A DNA stretch of 33,369 nt from Candidatus Zixiibacteriota bacterium (GCA_034439475.1 JAWXAN010000054.1:1-33369); one strand, 5' to 3'. Counted from the first letter of the stretch, positions 16,286 through 26,422 are shown. Numbers and translations: made by a program. Notes: generated from the letters alone by a model not told the origin.

Positions 16286-16771
16286 TTACCCGAACAGGGC
16301 CTCTTTGCCAAGATGTCTCCGAATCAGCATTATCTGTCCGGTATGGTAAAAATCATGACTAGCCAAAGTCAAAACCCAGTTGAGTACCGATGTTTTTGAA
16401 GCCGGATCGCCGAAAGGAGATTGCAAAATCTCATCGGTGGCGTCGTTTGCGGCTTGTTGAAGTTCCTCATGGATTGTCTGGATCGACACACGCAGCACAT
16501 CCATTGACGGATAGAGCGACGAATCTGCGGCAACTGGCTCTCCACGTTTGAAGAGGGCGAGAAGCGATGGATCAATGGTCGGCTCTTTTTTGAGCGCCTT
16601 AGTTGCAGAATAGCAGGTCGTGATGATATGTCCGGTTATCCAGCGGATGTGGCTGTTTGTGTTCGGCACGGTGACCAGAGATTCTTTATCGGTGACATCC
16701 TCAAGCAGCCTGCGTGTTGCTCGATGATTGTTTGTCAGGTGTGGCAGAAGAAAATCTTTTGAAATAGACAT
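16286..16771 (-). CDS. DinB-like superfamily protein
   Basis: A 161-residue four-helix-bundle protein. The expected metal-site histidines are seen in HIRWITGH (first helix pair) and ASHDFYHTGQIMLIRRHLG (last helix), the pattern of DinB/DUF664-type proteins. Members include metal-dependent thiol transferases such as bacillithiol or mycothiol S-transferases and many of unknown role; the substrate here is unknown. The ATG has GGAG 8 nt upstream. It lies 88 bp downstream of ahcY in the same direction and may be read through from that operon. Length is normal. Confidence 0.85.
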   Translation of the reverse strand: MSISKDFLLPHLTNNHRATRRLLEDVTDKESLVTVPNTNSHIRWITGHIITTCYSATKALKKEPTIDPSLLALFKRGEPVAADSSLYPSMDVLRVSIQTIHEELQQAANDATDEILQSPFGDPASKTSVLNWVLTLASHDFYHTGQIMLIRRHLGKEALFG

Positions 16772-16859
16772 TACCTATGCTCCGTGTAAAAAAAAGTATT
16801 GGGCAGGTTCGAACAGAGCGGCCAAATTGCCATCCGGTTTGGCAAACATGCCTCCGCAC

Positions 16860-19291
<2,432 letters not shown>

Positions 19292-19333
19292 TTATATGCT
19301 CCTCTTACTATAAAAAATACTGATATGCATGTG

Positions 19334-20341
19334 TTAGGGGCGACTCTTGTCGCAGGCAATCGATGTATCCTCGCCGATATTGAAGACCGAGACTCGGTCC
19401 ATCAATCCAATCAATTTTGATCGATGTCCGACCAATGAATCTATAATATGCATCGATTCGATAGTTACATCTTCTCCAACAATTGAATTGGCGACAGTAC
19501 TGTTTTTAATGGTTGTTCCGGCTGAGACCGAAGTGAACGGTCCAAGGATAGAATCGATTATCGAGGCATTGGCCGCAATGTAGACCGGAGGCTTGATAAG
19601 CGAGCCGGAATACGCATTTGGAGACGGAGCGGTTGCGGCCTGTGACTGAAGGAGGTATCTGTTGGTCTCAAGCATCGTCTCTTTTTTGCCGCAATCATAC
19701 CATCGTTTGACTTCGAAGGGAGTGAATTTCGTCCCGCCATCTATCATATCCTGCAAGGCATCGGTCAACTGGATCTCACCGCGGGTTGTTTTTCCCGACT
19801 CAACAAGGTTCGAGAGTGACTTTTTGACTGGCGCGGCGCTCTTGAAATAATAGAGACCAATGACGGCAAGGTTCGATTTTGGATGCTCGGGTTTTTCTTC
19901 GAGTCTAGCGACGATTCCATTTTGAATTTCGGCAAGTCCGAATCGTTTAGGATCGTCAACTTGGCGCAACCCCAGCACATTCTCCCCGATCTTAATGAAT
20001 TGCCCCAGATCACAGTCGGCGATGGTATCGCCAAGCACCACAAGCAGCGGCTCGTTGTCGATATTTGCCATAGCCAAATGAAGGGCATAACCGAGCCCCA
20101 GCAGTTTATCCTGCTGAATAAAGGTCGCACGAAACGTATAGTGCTTCTTTACCCACTCTACAATCTGCTCACCCATAAAACCGACCACAAAAATGACTTC
20201 GTCTGGAGAAAGTTTGACAATTGGCTCCAAAATATGGGCGAGAATCGGCCTGCCCGCCACATGCAGAAGCGGTTTGGGGGTCGAATGGGTATGTGGCCGC
20301 AATCGGGTGCCGATTCCAGCGACCGGAATGATTACTTTCAT
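19334..20341 (-). CDS. Sugar-1-phosphate nucleotidyltransferase with left-handed beta-helix tail
   Basis: 335 aa. The N-terminal Rossmann-like nucleotidyltransferase has the pyrophosphorylase signature IIPVAGIGTRLRPHTHSTPKPLL and the metal-site region LLVVLGDTIADCD. Further on are EEKPEHPKSNLAVIGLYYF and a YDCGKKETMLETNRYLL stretch that closes the catalytic domain. A C-terminal beta-helix (about 250-320) has hexapeptide-like turns (IKPPVYIAANASII, SILGPFTSVSAGTTIKNSTV, SIVGEDVTIESM). It most resembles glucose-1-phosphate thymidylyl- or uridylyltransferases (RmlA-long/archaeal type); the base and sugar are not certain. It would act after the phosphohexomutase. The start ATG has GAGGGA upstream. 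It is the first gene of the metK-ahcY operon. Confidence 0.9.
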   Translation of the reverse strand: MKVIIPVAGIGTRLRPHTHSTPKPLLHVAGRPILAHILEPIVKLSPDEVIFVVGFMGEQIVEWVKKHYTFRATFIQQDKLLGLGYALHLAMANIDNEPLLVVLGDTIADCDLGQFIKIGENVLGLRQVDDPKRFGLAEIQNGIVARLEEKPEHPKSNLAVIGLYYFKSAAPVKKSLSNLVESGKTTRGEIQLTDALQDMIDGGTKFTPFEVKRWYDCGKKETMLETNRYLLQSQAATAPSPNAYSGSLIKPPVYIAANASIIDSILGPFTSVSAGTTIKNSTVANSIVGEDVTIESMHIIDSLVGHRSKLIGLMDRVSVFNIGEDTSIACDKSRP

Positions 20342-20804
20342 AAAATTGTATCCCTCAAATCGGACTCAAGGTAGGTATGGCGGGCGTGACAGACAAGCCC
20401 AAATCGGAGGGCAGTGCAAAGAATATGATGATAGGAAAATGAGAAAGTGGCTGGCTTCCCCTATGGGGATACAGTCCCCTGACGTGGTCTCTAACCTAAC
20501 TCGGGTACCCCACCGCTTGCGGTGGGTTTTTCTTCGGTATGCACCGAGCAAATAAGAACCCACCCGTTGGGTGGGCTACAAAGAAGATAAGATCACACCG
20601 TCCGCTCACGCCTGTCCGTTGTAGCGGGAAAGTGGAAACAAGCATCGGTATTCGTGGGGTCCGCCGCAGCGGATGCCCCGCACCAAGTGACCGTCAGGTC
20701 ACCCGCCGTGGGCGGACTTCGGAAGCCTCAGCACTCATGTCTTCGCTTCGCTCTGACATAAGCAAGACCCGACGGAAGAGGGGAACTCGGATACCTAAAT
20801 CCGC
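20342..20804. other. Gene-free repeat-rich region
   Basis: About 460 bp with no supported gene. CCCACCGC/GCGGTGGG (20508-20525) followed by five T looks like a terminator but no plus-strand gene precedes it. A second hairpin, CCCACCCGTTGGGTGGG, follows at about 20557-20574. Then come the 15-mer shared with 8046 (20589-20603), the near-palindrome GTGACCGTCAGGTCAC (20687-20702) and GCAAGACCCGACGG (20762-20775). These last two are the inverted match to 8238-8285. The structure is a cluster of dispersed palindromic repeats. Confidence 0.55.
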
Positions 20805-21431
20805 TTACGTTATAAATGACCCTATCCAGTCTGTCCAGAGGAAGTAAACCCGGCCAATAAGCAGGGAAATACGGGCCATCACGGTATAGCCGAAATGGGC
20901 TCCGAATGAAATCATGATAAACCAGATACCCAGTTTGGCCGTCGCACCAAGCGCGCCGACATGCTCTTTTGAAAAGTAAAAATATATGAGCGTGGAAATC
21001 AGTCCGATAATGATAAGAATGGTCAACACATAGTTTGGCTCTCCACCTGTCTGCTGGATTTGCATAGTGCCAGCCATTTGCCCAAGCACGTTGCCATGCA
21101 GTTCAGACATCAGAAAAACTCCCGCGGTAGTCCCCATAACAAAGGCCAGACCAATCCGCGCAAGCCATGAAAATCTGGGATAGAGCCGGGCGAACATGAG
21201 CAGACCGAGAATGCCGGGGAAAATAAGCAACCAATTCGAATTGAAATCCTGTGTTAACGGTTGCCAAAGTTGCTGTTTAACTACGGTATCGAGATAGAGC
21301 GCGACATAGTAGCCGGCGGTTATTCCGGCGAAAATATGCTCGGCAAATTTGAAAACCGGATTGTCCGCATAGAGAAATGAAAATATGGCCAGCGTGAAAA
21401 AGGCCATGACCCATATCTGGAAAATTTCCAT
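20805..21431 (-). CDS. Polytopic membrane protein, gene 4 of an uncharacterised operon
   Basis: 208 aa with about six membrane segments: WVMAFFTLAIFSFLYA (near 8-23), FAEHIFAGITAGYYVALYL (about 29-48), LLIFPGILGLLMFARLY (about 68-85), ARIGLAFVMGTTAGVFL (about 90-107), YVLTILIIIGLISTLIYFYF (about 133-153) and KLGIWFIMISFGAHFGYTVM (about 165-185). No catalytic motif is visible. A strong ribosome site (GGAGGGG, 7 nt) serves the ATG, which follows the preceding stop by 2 nt. It is last in the operon 23853-20805 and is likely one of two purely membrane subunits of a complex with genes 1-3. Family not recognised. Confidence 0.85.
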   Translation of the reverse strand: MEIFQIWVMAFFTLAIFSFLYADNPVFKFAEHIFAGITAGYYVALYLDTVVKQQLWQPLTQDFNSNWLLIFPGILGLLMFARLYPRFSWLARIGLAFVMGTTAGVFLMSELHGNVLGQMAGTMQIQQTGGEPNYVLTILIIIGLISTLIYFYFSKEHVGALGATAKLGIWFIMISFGAHFGYTVMARISLLIGRVYFLWTDWIGSFIT

Positions 21432-21433
21432 TG

Positions 21434-22276
21434 TTACGCCCCTCCGCCTTTTTTAGCCTGAGAGCGGCGGTTCATAAAGAAGCCGAGATTACCAACAACG
21501 ATAAGGCCTATCAGAAGAAAATGAACAAGTGACTGTATTCCCATTCCAGTCACTGCCAAAGCAGGTTTTCCAACTAACTGCTCGTATTCCGCCGCCCCTT
21601 TCATGCCTCCAAGCATGCCGGTAAGCTGGCCCGAGCCAATATAGGCATATTGTTTGGGGGCCATGACCGACGTCACTCCCGCGCCGACCGGTTTGCCAAA
21701 TTGGGCGTTGACGATGGATATCCAGAAATCAATGATACCGTTATCGGTCACCACAAAAATAAAGGCGATGTCCGCATAATTTTTCACTGTTGTCATAAGC
21801 GGCAACCGCCCAAGAGGTGTGCCGGAATTATCAGCCGGATAAATCGATTCAATCGAGCTTCCCATCCCCTTGAGCACCGAAACATAGTTCGGCTTGTATC
21901 CCAAATTGACAAAATCAGTCCCATAGACTTTGCCGTATTCCGCCGCTAATTCTCGTGTCACTCGCTCGGCGACCGATGGTCCGCCCAGAGGAATAGTGGT
22001 TACAGTAACAACTTTATGATTGTTCCTAAAGAGATGATGCAGTGCGGCGCGGGTCATGGGTTCTGTCTCGGCCAGGGCATTGGGATAGAGATCGAAAGTA
22101 AGCATGACAACCGAGGAATCAGGCAGAGCTTCGACTGCATCATAGAGCGCTTTGACTTCGGGCGTCGTGCTTATTTCAAACGTTGCAGGAACAATGAGCG
22201 GGAAAATTACGGCTATCCAGACAAGAATGAAAATCCACTGCCTATGCAGTCCAGCCAGTCTCTGCCAGATATTCAT
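21434..22276 (-). CDS. Membrane-anchored alpha/beta domain protein, gene 3 of the operon
   Basis: 280 aa. One membrane segment near the N-terminus (WIFILVWIAVIFPLIVPATF, about 14-33) and one near the C-terminus (VHFLLIGLIVVGNLGFFM, about 251-269) enclose a globular alpha/beta domain of about 215 residues. Visible pieces of that domain are SSVVMLTFDLYPNALAETEP, HKVVTVTTIPLGGPSVAERV, GTDFVNLGYKPNYVSVL, a glycine-rich PADNSGTPLGRLP and AFIFVVTDNGIIDFWI. The alternating strands and helices resemble a Rossmann-like fold, but no nucleotide-binding motif is clear. By its two membrane segments the domain should face the extracytoplasmic side (inference). The start follows the previous stop by 3 nt. 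I do not recognise the family. Confidence 0.85.
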   Translation of the reverse strand: MNIWQRLAGLHRQWIFILVWIAVIFPLIVPATFEISTTPEVKALYDAVEALPDSSVVMLTFDLYPNALAETEPMTRAALHHLFRNNHKVVTVTTIPLGGPSVAERVTRELAAEYGKVYGTDFVNLGYKPNYVSVLKGMGSSIESIYPADNSGTPLGRLPLMTTVKNYADIAFIFVVTDNGIIDFWISIVNAQFGKPVGAGVTSVMAPKQYAYIGSGQLTGMLGGMKGAAEYEQLVGKPALAVTGMGIQSLVHFLLIGLIVVGNLGFFMNRRSQAKKGGGA

Positions 22277-22279
22277 CAG

Positions 22280-22957
22280 CTATGACCTGCCCATATAGGT
22301 GCGTTCAATGCCAAGCAGAATGCGAAGAGACATAGTCGCCGCTCCGAGCGCCGCGCCGATTATAATTCCGCGCTGGACAGAAAGGCTAATACCGCCCATG
22401 ATATAGGTGTTGATAACGCCAGGCAGGTCAGGTGAAATAAACAAAAGAAAAGCTTCGCCCATCGGCACCCGCCAGAGCATAACCATAGAGGCGGTGAGCA
22501 GCAAAAGTGTGGCTTCGGTACTCCGCGCGCGAAACGCCCGGTAGGCCGCCGATGCAATGTAAAAGGCCAGAATCGCAAACATCGTCTGGCTCATCGGAGT
22601 CGCTGTGTAGAGAAAGAGCCAGTCGTAAATCGAACCGGCATTCCTTCCTGCAAGGCGTTCCCAACCAGATGGCAGCCAAGCGGCCGGCCAAAGCGCCGGG
22701 ACGGCCATAACAAAAACCGCAAGAACGGTAAGGAGATTATAGCCCCAGCCCGGTTTACGCATGGAAACCTGTTTCCAATTTACACGAGTGATTGAAATTG
22801 CGCCAAGGAGGAATGTAAACCCGCCGATAATAGAACTCCAGATCAGGAGATCCTGTGAAATAGTGCCGACAGTCTTCTGTTCTGGATTTATGAAGAAGGC
22901 GATGACCATAATCAGGCCGGAAATAAAGGCGATTGCAAGCGGGAGGAGAGTTCTCAT
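22280..22957 (-). CDS. Polytopic membrane protein, gene 2 of the operon
   Basis: 225 aa with about six membrane segments (near 5-22, 37-55, 73-95, 120-140, 147-165 and 190-212). It ends in a short polar tail, LRILLGIERTYMGRS, which may be a conserved cap. PALWPAAWLPSGWERLAG is a notable Trp/Pro-rich loop between segments 3 and 4. Its ATG overlaps the stop of gene 1 (ATGA), indicating translational coupling. No transport or enzyme family is recognised. With gene 4 it probably forms the membrane core around the two anchored globular proteins. Confidence 0.85.
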   Translation of the reverse strand: MRTLLPLAIAFISGLIMVIAFFINPEQKTVGTISQDLLIWSSIIGGFTFLLGAISITRVNWKQVSMRKPGWGYNLLTVLAVFVMAVPALWPAAWLPSGWERLAGRNAGSIYDWLFLYTATPMSQTMFAILAFYIASAAYRAFRARSTEATLLLLTASMVMLWRVPMGEAFLLFISPDLPGVINTYIMGGISLSVQRGIIIGAALGAATMSLRILLGIERTYMGRS

Positions 22958-23853
22958 TTTGGAATGAATAACTCCACATATCTGGTGCCATTGCCGGTCA
23001 GGATAAGAACCATCCCGACAACGAGCGCCACGATTATGATAACTTTGATCAGGTCCTGCCCTTTGAGACCACCAAGCAACAGCGGTTCATGTGAAAGGTA
23101 AGCCGAAGCCGCATAGAGCTCTTCGCCCATGAGCGTGTAATCACAGGCGGCTATAAAAAATGGAATTTGTTCGGGACGCGCCGTCCCGGCTATCTGAATC
23201 GATCCTGCGGCATTGCCGGTCTCGGCAAGCAACAGCGATTCGGCGAAAAAAGCTCCCATGAAAATATTAGCCGCTGGACGCTCGCGCATCATGAGGCCAT
23301 TGACGCTTGCCGCGAAAGCCATCTGCTCTCCGGCCACATACCGCACACAATCTTTATTGTATGAGTCTCTCTTGCCAGCTTGAATGTAGGCCTGTTCGAC
23401 CGCTTCCTGTCCGGCGGCAAGAACCAATGGATAGCGCACCGGGACCATGAGCGGGGTGTCATACTGGGCAGTTATTTTTGCCACGCGACCAAGTATCGAT
23501 ATACCGGCGATCGTTTCCATCTCGTCCAGTTCCTGAAGCCCAGGAATAAAGAGAACCGGTTTGCCCATTTCGGTCGCGCGACCGACAGCTTCTTCGAGGG
23601 CGTCGAGTCCCGCTATCTTACGGATGAAGAGCGGCTTGCCTTTTTTCGCCAGTTTGGTGTAGGTCAAAATAACTCCGGCAAAGATGAGGCTGAAAATCAA
23701 AACATTGGTTCTGTCTGCGCGAAAGAGCTTCTGCGACACTTCAGCAACGGCCGGAGTTTCTTCCTGGGCGCCGGTAGGGCAAGCCGAAAAAAGTATGAAA
23801 GCAAAAGTGAGAACAAAAAAAACTGATTGAGATATACGTTTTATGTGTGGCAC
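22954..23853 (-). CDS. Membrane protein with a DUF6754-like domain, gene 1 of the operon
   Basis: 299 aa. An N-terminal export signal (about 1-29, ending CPTGAQ) or anchor is followed by a second membrane segment (NVLIFSLIFAGVILTYTKLA, about 50-69) and a globular domain (about 75-265). A C-terminal segment follows (IKVIIIVALVVGMVLIL). Recognisable pieces are ALEEAVGRATEMGKPVLFIPG, LDEMETIAGISILGRVA, YDTPLMVPVRYPLVLAAGQE, NIFMGAFFAESLLLAETGN, GSIQIAGTARPEQIPFFIAA and YTLMGEELYAASAYLS. I recall this pattern as the domain called DUF6754, from uncultivated and Chloroflexota-like genomes, without known function; this is from memory and unverified. The GTG start lies 5 nt after a good -10 box and has no useful ribosome site, so the message looks leaderless. 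Confidence 0.85.
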   Translation of the reverse strand: MPHIKRISQSVFFVLTFAFILFSACPTGAQEETPAVAEVSQKLFRADRTNVLIFSLIFAGVILTYTKLAKKGKPLFIRKIAGLDALEEAVGRATEMGKPVLFIPGLQELDEMETIAGISILGRVAKITAQYDTPLMVPVRYPLVLAAGQEAVEQAYIQAGKRDSYNKDCVRYVAGEQMAFAASVNGLMMRERPAANIFMGAFFAESLLLAETGNAAGSIQIAGTARPEQIPFFIAACDYTLMGEELYAASAYLSHEPLLLGGLKGQDLIKVIIIVALVVGMVLILTGNGTRYVELFIPK

Positions 23854-23858
23854 AGCCT

Positions 23859-23886
23859 AATATACCTGTCGAATCACTGTTGTCAA
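23859..23886 (-). promoter_or_regulatory. Sigma-70-type promoter of the four-gene membrane operon
   Basis: On the minus strand, TTGACA (23886-23881, consensus) is followed by a 16-bp spacer and TATATT (23864-23859). The GTG start of the first gene begins 5 nt after the -10 box, so the predicted transcription start is at the start codon. Confidence 0.75.
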
Positions 23887-23971
23887 TGATGATACTCGTC
23901 TCTTCTCTCTATAGACGCGCTCAATCTGGATTTGGTTTGATATGAAGTAGAAAAAGTAGAGAGATCAGGTA

Positions 23972-24631
23972 TTAATTCTTGTTTGGCTGATTGGATAGCT
24001 TTTGGGAGCGGAGTTTGATGACTTCAATTAAAGCCGGAAGAACAGAAATAACGATAATCGCGATTATGACCAGCCCGAAATTATCCTTCACTATCGGCAG
24101 GTTGCCAAAGAAGTATCCGGTCAAGGTGCAAAGTAACACCCAGAGAATGGCCCCGATAACATTGTAACTGAAGAAACGAAAATAACCCATATTGCCAACT
24201 CCGGCCAGAAACGGCGCAAATGTCCTGATAATCGGCACAAAACGGGCAATGACAATTGTCTTGCCGCCGTACTTTTCATAGAATTGATGGGTTTTATCGA
24301 GATATCTCCGTTTGAAAAAACGACTTGGCTTGTCAAAGACCGATGTCCCGATCTTTTTGCCGATAGCGTAGTTGAGCGCATCTCCCAAAATTGCCGCGAT
24401 AATAAGCAGACTGAGCAGCCATCCGATTTCAAGTGAGCCCGAGGCGGCGAATGTCCCTGCGACAAAAAGAAGTGAATCGCCGGGAAGAAACGGGGCTACA
24501 ACAAGACCGGTTTCGGCGAAAATTATCAGGAAGAGAATGGCGTAGGTCCAAGTCCCATACTCGAGTATAATTTTATGGAGATGGTCGTCGAGGTGGAGAA
24601 AGAGGTCAATTATTGATATTAAGAATTCCAC
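23972..24631 (-). CDS. DedA-family (VTT domain) inner-membrane protein
   Basis: 219 aa, normal length for the family. The domain shows [20 protein letters not shown], then the signature [19 protein letters not shown], where the conserved acidic residue and PGD lie in a re-entrant loop. [13 protein letters not shown] and then [25 protein letters not shown] follow, with the conserved RFxPxxRxF arginines. C-terminal membrane helices end in a basic tail. DedA proteins are proton-linked transporters or scramblases, involved in lipid-carrier recycling in some species, in membrane homeostasis and in drug resistance; the cargo here is unknown. Start is GTG at 24631, with no clear ribosome site. A good promoter lies about 20 nt upstream. 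It is monocistronic as far as visible. Confidence 0.95.
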   Translation of the reverse strand: MEFLISIIDLFLHLDDHLHKIILEYGTWTYAILFLIIFAETGLVVAPFLPGDSLLFVAGTFAASGSLEIGWLLSLLIIAAILGDALNYAIGKKIGTSVFDKPSRFFKRRYLDKTHQFYEKYGGKTIVIARFVPIIRTFAPFLAGVGNMGYFRFFSYNVIGAILWVLLCTLTGYFFGNLPIVKDNFGLVIIAIIVISVLPALIEVIKLRSQKLSNQPNKN

Positions 24632-24656
24632 AGCTTTGTCTCGGGATTAGAGGAAG

Positions 24657-24685
24657 ATTATAATGGGTATTATGCAAGGTCTCAA
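24657..24685 (-). promoter_or_regulatory. Sigma-70-type promoter of the DedA gene
   Basis: TTGAGA (24685-24680), a 17-bp spacer and TATAAT (24662-24657) on the minus strand. The predicted start near 24650 gives a leader of about 19 nt to the GTG at 24631. It lies just outside the left 37-bp repeat. Confidence 0.7.
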
Positions 24686-24698
24686 TACACTTCTCTTA

Positions 24699-24735
24699 TT
24701 GTCATTCCAGTCCGCCACGGCGGAGAATCCATCTT
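24699..24735. repeat. Left 37-bp inverted repeat enclosing the GIY-YIG gene
   Basis: A perfect 37-bp inverted match to 25079-25115. It starts TTGTCATTCCAGTCCGCC and has an internal palindrome CCGCCACGGCGG. The last eight bases before the gene side are ATCCATCTT-like and recur in the element at 8195-8229. It overlaps no coding sequence. Confidence 0.85.
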
Positions 24736-24742
24736 CTCTTTT

Positions 24743-25033
24743 TCATTCAGACAAGACCATCATATAAGTCACGCCACTCTGGATTGTCTCTTTCAATAGT
24801 TTCAATTTTCCATGCCCGTTTCCAGCCTTTATCTGCTTTTCTCTTTGTATGGCAGAGGTGACATCTTCGGTCTGCTCATAAAAGACCACGACATGAACTC
24901 CATATCGTTTGGTAAAGCTATTAATTAGATCATGCTTGTGTTCATAAACTCGTTTGATAAGATTGTTGGTCATGCCGACGTATAATGTGCCGTCTCTTTG
25001 ACTGGCGAGGATGCACACATAGTAGGCGGACAT
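24743..25033 (-). CDS. GIY-YIG nuclease (URI/UPF0213-like), frameshifted near its C-terminus
   Basis: A single GIY-YIG domain of about 96 aa. It opens YYVCILASQRDGTLYVGMTNNLIKRVYEHK, with the GIY-like YYV and YIG-like YVG strands and the following Arg/His residues, and continues to TSAIQREKQIK. From there the annotated frame becomes unlike the family, ending SGVTYMMVLSE. The -1 frame starting at about 24826-24832 (ATAAAGGC) gives GWKRAWKIETIERDNPEWRD LYDGLV, which is the normal family ending, and stops at 24747. A single-base deletion in an A run, a sequencing error or a programmed frameshift explains this; an indel is most likely. No ribosome site; a -10 box ends about 8 nt upstream of the ATG. 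The gene lies exactly between two 37-bp inverted repeats. Confidence 0.85.
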   Translation of the reverse strand: MSAYYVCILASQRDGTLYVGMTNNLIKRVYEHKHDLINSFTKRYGVHVVVFYEQTEDVTSAIQREKQIKAGNGHGKLKLLKETIQSGVTYMMVLSE

Positions 25034-25041
25034 TTATTATA

Positions 25042-25069
25042 TAAATACTCATTGATGTGTCAGAGTCAA
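25042..25069 (-). promoter_or_regulatory. Promoter of the GIY-YIG gene
   Basis: On the minus strand, TTGACT (25069-25064), a 16-bp spacer and TATTTA (25047-25042), with TATAAT slightly downstream. The ATG at 25033 lies 8 nt after the -10 box and has no Shine-Dalgarno. The promoter is inside the repeat-bounded unit, so the gene would carry its own promoter. Confidence 0.5.
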
Positions 25070-25078
25070 GCGAAGATT

Positions 25079-25115
25079 AAGATGGATTCTCCGCCGTGGC
25101 GGACTGGAATGACAA
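25079..25115. repeat. Right 37-bp inverted repeat enclosing the GIY-YIG gene
   Basis: A perfect reverse complement of 24699-24735, including the CCGCCGTGGCGG palindrome. Together they bound a 417-bp unit that contains only the nuclease gene and its promoter. Sequence outside both repeats is not identical, and no clear target-site duplication could be picked out by eye. Confidence 0.85.
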
Positions 25116-25335
25116 AAGGGAAACTTGCATGATTAAAGGGATGCTGGGATGACAATTGCATATGTTCGTCCTATTAGAAAAAAGAAAACATGAGATTGCT
25201 TCGTCATTCATAGGAAGTCATTCCTCGCAACGACGTATAAGGTCAAAGTTGCTCACGAGATAGGCTCCGATGAGGATTTGACACTCGCGAGAGGGCTGGG
25301 CTACCAACAAAGTCATGCCGCATAAGCCATATAAC
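25116..25335. other. Gene-free spacer with dispersed repeat
   Basis: With the repeat at 25079-25115 this forms a gap of about 300 bp. The 22-mer at 25213-25234 (GGAAGTCATTCCTCGCAACG and two further bases) is, apart from two mismatches, the reverse complement of 33253-33274. No gene or clear terminator for the adjacent isomerase gene was found. Confidence 0.5.
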
Positions 25336-26403
25336 CTACTTACCCAGCTCTTTCTTCAGCGTCTCAATCGCTTCAACCGGAGTCGGGTCGACGCCATTCA
25401 AAATAGCAAGATAGTATGAGACAAAATCTCCCATTTGAATCAACGAGAGCATGCGTTCAAGTGAATTACTACCAACTGATTGGAATTCGACAACTTTTAT
25501 CCCCTGCTTTTCGATAATGCCTCGCACCGTGTCCATACGGCGGCTCACTTTGGGATGGTCGTCGGAATCGCGGAGCTGAATGACTATCAGATGTTCCTTG
25601 TGGGAAGCTATTGTCTCGCTCCACCCGACAAGTTCATTGTGGTTAAACTCGGGATAGGTGTTGGCGAAGGCCAAATTTTTTCCATTCTCGCACAACTGCC
25701 CTTTCCAGCGTACAGCAACAACATCGCTAAGTGTCGGCCCGGCATACACCACAGGAATTTTGCCTATAATCTGCGCGGCGAGACGTTTGGCAGGATTCTT
25801 CTCAGTGGGTAGATCTTCAATAAACTGCTCGCGTGTTTTCTGAATTCGCGCGATAGCGGCTGTCAGTTGAGCCGACAATCCTTTGACCAATCCAATCTTT
25901 TCAAAAAACAAAAGAAGCGGGACAAAAGAATAGCCGAGTGCGGCGCGTGGCTGAAGTCCGCCGGGTATTTTGATGTAGGGAATGTCATTGAGTTTGGCAA
26001 CATCTTCGAGTAATCCGCCAGTGGTGATGGCGACCATTAATGCTTTGCGGCCAAGAGCGTCCTCTACAGCCGAAAGTGTTTCTTCGGTGTTGCCGCTATA
26101 CGACGACGCAATCACAAGGGTTTCGTCATCGACATATTCCGGCAGGACGTAGTTGCGGCAGACTTGAAATGGCACAAGCAGTTTATTGGCGAGCAGCGAC
26201 CGCACGAGGTCTCCGCCGATAGCCGATCCGCCCATTCCAATGACAACGATATTTTTTATTCCAGCAAATCCCTGGGCGTCGATTTTCCAGGCGGCGCTGA
26301 TTTTTTGCGCATCGGTCAATTGCTCCGGAAAATCGAAAATACGATTGTACATATTCCCCGGATCAAGCGAGCGGATGTCTTGTATGCTATCTAATGTTGA
26401 CAA
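25336..26403 (-). CDS. Bifunctional phosphoglucose/phosphomannose isomerase
   Basis: About 355 aa with two SIS (sugar isomerase) domains. The first has IVVIGMGGSAIGGDLVRSLL and the serine-rich phosphate loop IASSYSGNTEETLSAVEDA. The second contains VVYAGPTLSDVVAVRWKGQL, the HNELVGW segment with the catalytic histidine region and EFQSVGSNSLERMLSLIQMGD. This family converts fructose-6-P to glucose-6-P or mannose-6-P. The frame is open to 26478 and has an ATG at 26445. I prefer the TTG at 26403 because AGGA lies 9 nt upstream, it follows the EI stop by 19 nt, and STLDSIQDIRSLDPGNM then begins like the family. It is the last gene of the obg-dprA-HPr-EI run. It feeds fructose-6-P into the mannose/glucose phosphate pool used by the phosphohexomutase at 6118. 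Confidence 0.9.
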   Translation of the reverse strand: MSTLDSIQDIRSLDPGNMYNRIFDFPEQLTDAQKISAAWKIDAQGFAGIKNIVVIGMGGSAIGGDLVRSLLANKLLVPFQVCRNYVLPEYVDDETLVIASSYSGNTEETLSAVEDALGRKALMVAITTGGLLEDVAKLNDIPYIKIPGGLQPRAALGYSFVPLLLFFEKIGLVKGLSAQLTAAIARIQKTREQFIEDLPTEKNPAKRLAAQIIGKIPVVYAGPTLSDVVAVRWKGQLCENGKNLAFANTYPEFNHNELVGWSETIASHKEHLIVIQLRDSDDHPKVSRRMDTVRGIIEKQGIKVVEFQSVGSNSLERMLSLIQMGDFVSYYLAILNGVDPTPVEAIETLKKELGK

Positions 26404-26422
26404 AACAGTGTTTCCTATCGTG

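Noticed and set aside
20508-20530. A plus-strand rho-independent terminator
   Set aside because: The hairpin and T run are good, but no plus-strand gene precedes it and similar hairpins follow at once, so it is read as part of the repeat cluster.
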